Assembly (NCBI GenBank): GCA_005882895.1
Contig: VBBD01000078.1
Location: 1 to 47,573, forward strand
Length of the DNA stretch: 47,573 nucleotides
DNA from: Candidatus Bathyarchaeota archaeon
GTDB lineage: Archaea > Thermoproteota > Bathyarchaeia > 40CM-2-53-6
Reading direction: 5' to 3'
The notes beneath the pieces are model-generated. The model did no database searches. It saw only the letters and a list, made by a program, of their open reading frames with translations, and was not told where the DNA came from. The stretch's first letter is position 1, and each line of letters opens with the position of its first letter. The translations under genes and the position numbers were made by a program. This document shows positions 43,720 to 47,573 of this stretch, one piece after another.

Positions 43720-43932
43720 CCGAGGAGGGCTCTCTTGCGTCGCGAGGTCGAGTCGCTAAGACCCCCCCTCTGACGGAGAAAATTTCCTGTCTGGCACTGA
43801 TAATGAGCGAGACAGGCTGATCAGGGTAGAATATGAGCTCCATCTCGTTTTTGAACAAGACGCTTAATCGTCGGGCGGTGTTCGAACGAAAATTTTAGGC
43901 ATGTCCCAGATTCGAGATCAGGGCTGATAATG
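43720..43932 (-). repeat. Noncoding repeat family, copy C
   Basis: Read on the minus strand it gives CATTATCAGCCCTGATCTCG, a middle block with CCTAAAATTTTCGTTCGAAC, CTCGCTCATTATCAGTGCC, CCAGACAGGAAAT (43782-43794), GGTCTTAGCGAC (43752-43763) and CTCGCGACGCAAGAG. These match copy A and copy B in order. It lies in the 595-nt convergent gap after frhB, with copy D next to it in the same orientation. Confidence 0.8.
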
Positions 43933-43939
43933 TGGGATT

Positions 43940-44133
43940 TCGTAATTCAAAGCGTCCCTCAGACCCATCTTGCGTCGAAAGATGCTGTGCTCTCATCCCA
44001 CCTCTTTTTCCGGGGAAAATTTTCCGTCACAACCATAATGGGCGAGTCATGCGATTCGGGGTTCAGTCCAGCCTTGGATGCGATGGCGAAAGACGGGAAG
44101 TCAGCGCCATTCTCGAACGATTCTCAGGCAAGT
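43940..44133 (-). repeat. Noncoding repeat family, copy D
   Basis: Upstream neighbour of copy C on the minus strand. It matches copy A in GAGAATCGTTCG, CGCCATCGCATCC and CGACGCAAGA and has CATTATGGTTGTGACGG in place of the usual CATTATC...CAGACAGG. It lacks GGTCTTAGCGAC but has a perfect hairpin CATCTT/AAGATG with a 7-nt loop (43966-43984) at the same relative place. Confidence 0.7.
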
Positions 44134-44209
44134 TTGGACCCGTGGTCCTATTCGACATTGCGGCTTATTCCGGGTGATACCTTCTCCAAGAACGATAGTA
44201 GTGTTGTGG

Positions 44210-44797
44210 TTATGGAAGGCGCCTTTGTGGCGGGCCCAAGTCTTTGACAATTGAGGAAATTGGGCCCATCGATCTGTGAGCATGGCGACGGCCAAACGCT
44301 CTCGGAGGGACAAGCATTTGCAAAAGGTTTCTCACCGACTGCTTCGAATCCTCTTCTTTGGCCTCCTCGCTGGCCTTCACCTCAACAACATCCGCCTGGA
44401 TTGTTTTCGGAGGGCCGTTCTTGTGAGAGGGGCTGCCCAAGAAGTGTTCGGCCAGCAACGTTCCGGGAGCCTGGAGCCCGCAAGAAGGACAGGTATCGAA
44501 AGCCGCTGTCGTTACAGTGGGGATATTTGGCGTTTGACTTGGTTCAACCGTTGCCTCAAGCGTCTTCGTCTTAGACTTCCTTCTCGTTCTAGCGAAGGTG
44601 AGTGTACCTCTGCCCCTCTTGGTGGTAGGTGAAGTTCTTCCATGGTGGACTGACGAGGCTGATTTAGGTTTCCGTATTGCAAGCATCGGCATTGTTTTTG
44701 GCGACGGGTGGCGGGTTCTGAGCACTATCGTCAACCCCGCTAGAGCACCGCCGAGCAGCCCGCCGAGGAACTCGAAGATGATTAGATCCAAGTCCAT
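44210..44797 (-). CDS. Membrane-anchored hypothetical protein with zinc-finger-like motif
   Basis: 195 residues from the ATG at 44797, with an SD-like GGAG before it. An N-terminal membrane segment (IIFEFLGGLLGGALAGLTIV) is followed by a basic, Ser/Thr-rich linker, then CPSCGLQAPGTLLAEHFLGS with a further His, a possible zinc knuckle, and a tail with LLQMLVPPRAFGRRHAHRSM. It follows the small zinc-ribbon gene 8 nt downstream. Family not recognised. Confidence 0.6.
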   Translation of the reverse strand: MDLDLIIFEFLGGLLGGALAGLTIVLRTRHPSPKTMPMLAIRKPKSASSVHHGRTSPTTKRGRGTLTFARTRRKSKTKTLEATVEPSQTPNIPTVTTAAFDTCPSCGLQAPGTLLAEHFLGSPSHKNGPPKTIQADVVEVKASEEAKEEDSKQSVRNLLQMLVPPRAFGRRHAHRSMGPISSIVKDLGPPQRRLP

Positions 44798-44805
44798 TCT
44801 TCTCC

Positions 44806-44943
44806 TCAAGCTAATGGAACATCTAGGTAGGTGTCTTGGGCGCACTGTTCACAGACCACCCTCCCTCTCGGGGTTCTCCGGACTTGATCATCGCTCAATA
44901 TTTCTCTCTCGCAGGAGGGACAGATTATGATGCACTGGCTCAT
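44806..44943 (-). CDS. Small zinc-ribbon protein, 45 aa
   Basis: MSQCIIICPSC at the start and CEQC in the second half give two CxxC pairs. Stop at 44806, 8 nt before the next ATG at 44797, so the two probably share an mRNA. Function unknown; likely a nucleic-acid- or protein-binding zinc ribbon. Confidence 0.65.
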   Translation of the reverse strand: MSQCIIICPSCEREILSDDQVRRTPRGRVVCEQCAQDTYLDVPLA

Positions 44944-45204
44944 GCGCCTAACCGTCAAGAAGAAGATTGCGTGCGTAGGGTAATGCCCCGGTTGTAACTA
45001 ATCCCGATACTCCCGGGTAACACTCGCCTTAAATAGGGAACAGAAAATCTCGCGAATCTCACTCTCGACAGAGACAGGTTTTGCAGACCCGAGGGATCGA
45101 CCCGGGCCAATCGTCGGGAACTGTCGGGACGGTCATCAGTTTCACTTTTACTGTCATCTACTGGATAATACTCGTTGGACGCTGTAGCTTCGTGGTAAGA
45201 CTAA

Positions 45205-45342
45205 TTGGAAAAGGTCTCAAACCATGAGTGTCCGCGATGTGGGCGGACGCAACTGAACGTCTACTTCTCGGACCAGACAGACAACCGTGTGGGCGCCTGG
45301 TGCGAGTTCTGCAATCTCAAAAAAGCTCCAAGTCCACATTGA
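45205..45342 (+). CDS. Small zinc-ribbon protein, 45 aa
   Basis: MEKVSNHECPRCGRTQL followed by VGAWCEFCNLKK gives CPRC and CEFC pairs. TTG start at 45205. Its end overlaps the convergent minus-strand gene that ends at 45317. The gap 44944-45204 has no other gene that I can see. Confidence 0.6.
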   Translation: MEKVSNHECPRCGRTQLNVYFSDQTDNRVGAWCEFCNLKKAPSPH

Positions 45343-45583
45343 GCTCTTCAAGTCTCTTGATCGCTTCAGGTTGTAGTATCGGGCTGACATTCTGGCCGCC
45401 TATTCGTCCATAGGCGACGGCTTCGAATGGGAATCTTTCTCCTTTGTAGATCGCGTAGCCTGTTAGGAAATTGGCGACGCCGCCACCCACACCACTCGAT
45501 TCACCCATCTCGTCGATGAAAATGTCCATGTCGTACTGGAGCTGAGCGTCTTCAGCTTTTCGAAAAGGGTTCTGAGAATTCAT
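45317..45583 (-). CDS. Hypothetical protein, 88 aa
   Basis: Acidic, soluble protein with the block YGRIGGQNVSPILQPEAIKR. It starts 6 nt after the stop of the upstream membrane protein gene, so the two are probably one transcript. Family not recognised. Confidence 0.6.
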   Translation of the reverse strand: MNSQNPFRKAEDAQLQYDMDIFIDEMGESSGVGGGVANFLTGYAIYKGERFPFEAVAYGRIGGQNVSPILQPEAIKRLEELNVDLELF

Positions 45584-45589
45584 CGATGA

Positions 45590-46525
45590 TCAGCCGTAGG
45601 CGGGCATGTCTAGTGGGTGCCATTGTTTTGCTCTGAGGCTCCTGACTCGTGACCAGGATAGCCAACCTGTGACGATGGATGCTGCTAACAGTATGTCTAA
45701 TGTTGTCGCGCTCGCGGTGAGGCCGGTTGCGAATTGGATCCATAGCTGAGCCGCAAACGCGGCGGCGACAGTAACTAGTCCTAGTGTAGCGGGCCAGAGT
45801 TTGGGTTTACGCAAGAATATTCCAGACACTACAGCGGCTAGGGCGAGAATTGCAAAGACACCAAGAACTGCGGGATTGCCGAGGCTGAATGATGCTATCA
45901 AGCCGAGCCATACTCCTGAAACGATGAACAAGATGCTTGTCATGTTGAGAACGCTGTATCTCGACGGTTGGATTACTGCGGCGGACAGTGGTGGTGTGAA
46001 CGAGAATGGTTTTCCGAGTGCTTGGTTAGCGTTGGTTGTTCCGAGATGTTTCTTGCCTGTGATCACATCAACTGGTGCGTTGACGAAGTTTTCCACCAGG
46101 ATGATTCTATGCTGACCAATGCCCGAGGCAGGTCCGACTTCAATGGAATAGTCAGGTCCGACTTTGAGTTCGAGCTTTGTGTCAGGCGTACATGAGTGTT
46201 GCAACGTGGCACCGGGCTTTGCCTGGATCAGGGTCCAGTTCGAGCCGGTGTTTCTCGTGCAGATTAGTGCAGCCCATTTCGAGCCGGGCTCTATCTTGGG
46301 GAGTCCGACCTCAGGGGCGAGGTCTGTTATGCCGTAACGTTTGTCTTCGCAGAAGGTCTGCGGGCATGACCGGCATTTCCAGACGTCTATCGCGCCCATG
46401 ACGTAGCCGTTGTCGATGAGGTTGACGACTCCGAAGTAGACTACGTCGTGCTGATGTAACTCCAAGACTGAAGTCTGCGAGAGGGGTTGGCCCTTGAAAA
46501 GTCTTGGCACAACCAAGGAGGACAT
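45590..46525 (-). CDS. Membrane protein with extracytosolic or soluble N-terminal domain
   Basis: 311 residues from the ATG at 46525. An N-terminal domain with VWKCRSCPQTFC and later CTRNTGSNW and HSCTPDTKLEL is followed by five hydrophobic segments (for example TSILFIVSGVWLGLIASFSL and FAILALAAVVSGIFL). A longer ORF from 46645 would run into serS, so I use 46525. Divergent from serS. Family unknown. Confidence 0.6.
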   Translation of the reverse strand: MSSLVVPRLFKGQPLSQTSVLELHQHDVVYFGVVNLIDNGYVMGAIDVWKCRSCPQTFCEDKRYGITDLAPEVGLPKIEPGSKWAALICTRNTGSNWTLIQAKPGATLQHSCTPDTKLELKVGPDYSIEVGPASGIGQHRIILVENFVNAPVDVITGKKHLGTTNANQALGKPFSFTPPLSAAVIQPSRYSVLNMTSILFIVSGVWLGLIASFSLGNPAVLGVFAILALAAVVSGIFLRKPKLWPATLGLVTVAAAFAAQLWIQFATGLTASATTLDILLAASIVTGWLSWSRVRSLRAKQWHPLDMPAYG

Positions 46526-46568
46526 TGGTTTTTTTACCGACGGGGAGAATCTTGAGCGCGAACCTGTC

Positions 46569-47573
46569 TTGCTGGACATCAAGGTCGTGAGGGAGAACCC
46601 CGAGGTAGTCAGGGAGAGCTTGCGAAAGAGAGGCCTGCCTGACAAGCTCGACCAGGTGGATCATCTGTTGAAGCTGGACACTGAATGGCGGCGGCTCCAA
46701 GCAGAAGTTGATCTTCTTAGGAAGAGAAGGAACGAGATTACCGCCGCAATCGCGGAAGCGAGAAAGAAGAAACAGGAAGCAACCGCACTGATGAAAGAGG
46801 CCGCGGCTGTTCCGGAGAAGGTCAAGGGTCTCGAGGCAAGAATCAACGAGGAAAAGGAGAAGATCCAAAATATTCTTCTGAACCTTCCCAACCTGATCCA
46901 CGACAGCGTACCGTTCGGGAAGGACGAAGACGACAATGTCGAAGTAAGAAAGTGGGGCGCGATTCCAAAGTTCGACTTCAAGACTCTCGACCACATCGAT
47001 CTAGGACTCAAACGTGGTCTCATCGATATCGAGAAAGCAGGCCGCGTCGCCGGCGCACGGTTCTATTACTTGAAAGAGGATCTTGTTCGGTTAAACCATG
47101 CACTCATCCAGTACGGACTAGATTTTGTCGCGAAAAAAGACTTCCGGCTCTACCAGCCTCCATACTTCCTACACCGAGACATCATAGCCGGGGCAGTCGC
47201 GCTCACCGACTTTGAAGATGTAATCTACAAGATCGAGGGGGAAGATCTCTACTTGATCCCAACAGCTGAACACGCTCTACTAGCGCTCCACAATGACGAT
47301 ATCATCAATCAAACGAGTCTACCCTTGCGGTACGCCGGGGTCAGTCCGTGTTTTCGGAAGGAAGCAGGGGCGCACGGCAGGGATACTAAGGGGATATTTC
47401 GTGTGCACCAGTTCGAGAAGGTTGAGATGTTCCTCTTCTCAACCCCTGAGGATTCTTGGAAGCTTCACGAGGAGTTGTTGCGGAACGTGGAAGAGTTCTT
47501 TCAGAGCCTGAAGCTTCCGCATAGAGTCGTCAACGTGTGCACTGGCGATCTCGGGACTGTCGCAGCGAAAAAG
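46569..47573 (+). CDS. serS: Seryl-tRNA synthetase, 5' part (runs off the window)
   Basis: TTG start at 46569 with MLDIKVVRENPEVVRESL. An N-terminal coiled coil (about residues 28-100, with LLRKRRNEITAAIAEARKKK) binds tRNA-Ser, and the class II catalytic core includes LIPTAEHALLALHN and motif 2 FRKEAGAHGRDTKGIFR. It is the common type, not the methanogen-specific SerRS. The last 335 codons shown end in GDLGTVAAKK at the window edge. It serves tRNA-Ser(CGA) found at 32640-32755, among others. Confidence 0.95.
   Translation, partial: MLDIKVVRENPEVVRESLRKRGLPDKLDQVDHLLKLDTEWRRLQAEVDLLRKRRNEITAAIAEARKKKQEATALMKEAAAVPEKVKGLEARINEEKEKIQNILLNLPNLIHDSVPFGKDEDDNVEVRKWGAIPKFDFKTLDHIDLGLKRGLIDIEKAGRVAGARFYYLKEDLVRLNHALIQYGLDFVAKKDFRLYQPPYFLHRDIIAGAVALTDFEDVIYKIEGEDLYLIPTAEHALLALHNDDIINQTSLPLRYAGVSPCFRKEAGAHGRDTKGIFRVHQFEKVEMFLFSTPEDSWKLHEELLRNVEEFFQSLKLPHRVVNVCTGDLGTVAAKK

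Noticed and set aside
1-47573. CRISPR array, transposase, rRNA or prophage genes
   Set aside because: No regular spacer-repeat pattern, transposase motif, rRNA block or phage structural gene seen on either strand.

Overview
This window is archaeal, most likely from a member of the TACK group (Thermoproteota, Nitrososphaeria- or Bathyarchaeia-like), though nothing in it fixes the exact lineage. The evidence is an archaeal AspRS without bacterial inserts, an archaeal-type phosphoglycerate mutase, the archaeal DUF1512 family, a 7Fe ferredoxin with an N-terminal His-rich (zinc-type) extension, a tRNA-Ser that seems to carry an intron at 37/38, several F420/FMN split-barrel proteins, an F420-type oxidoreductase subunit, two-domain Lrp-type regulators, TATA boxes just upstream of genes, and many TTG/GTG starts. 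I saw no rRNA, CRISPR array, transposase or phage gene.

Layout. 1-4.6 kb: one copy of a noncoding repeat, a MinD-like ATPase with a damaged 5' end, and two convergent paralogous double-HTH regulators. 4.6-9.3 kb: aspS, apgM, a ferritin-like/VIT1 fusion, DUF1684 behind a 17-nt tandem repeat array, and a small DUF1059 gene. 9.4-19.4 kb is a metal-handling island: ArsR sensor, mercuric reductase, MerB-like protein, ZIP transporter, damaged Nramp transporter behind a DtxR/MntR-type operator, MntR, DoxX, and a P1B ATPase with an unusual CPD motif. 19.7-25.5 kb: membrane protein plus anchored cupredoxin, a doubly frameshifted gene, DUF2795, a ComA/HSA32-family protein, MmgE/PrpD, DUF4342, UspA. 25.5-31 kb: NAD(P)HX dehydratase, site-2 protease with CBS domains, HxlR regulator divergent from a run of split-barrel protein, cytoplasmic HtrA, DUF1512 and a second split-barrel protein.

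31-39 kb: repeat copy B, the zinc-type ferredoxin, tRNA-Ser(CGA), then an overlapping three-gene operon (surface PKD protein, MinD-like ATPase, V4R protein), a third split-barrel protein, a zinc-finger protein and a KaiC-like ATPase. 39.1-43.6 kb: a compact operon nuoB-nuoC-nuoD-nuoI-frhB, the catalytic arm of a complex I-like enzyme plus an F420-type input subunit, without any membrane subunit. 43.7-44.2 kb: two more repeat copies. 44.2-47.6 kb: small zinc-ribbon proteins, a membrane protein, and the 5' part of serS.

The strongest candidates for something undescribed are the four-copy noncoding repeat (1-212, 31070-31300, 43720-43932, 43940-44133), the surface protein/MinD/V4R operon with its MinD and regulator relatives at the other end, and the membrane-less nuoBCDI-frhB module. 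Several genes (MinD at 0.45 kb, aspS 5' end, Nramp, the 20.8-kb gene, the ComA/HSA32 gene) look frameshifted or 5'-broken. This may be real decay or indel errors in the assembly, so their boundaries are less certain.
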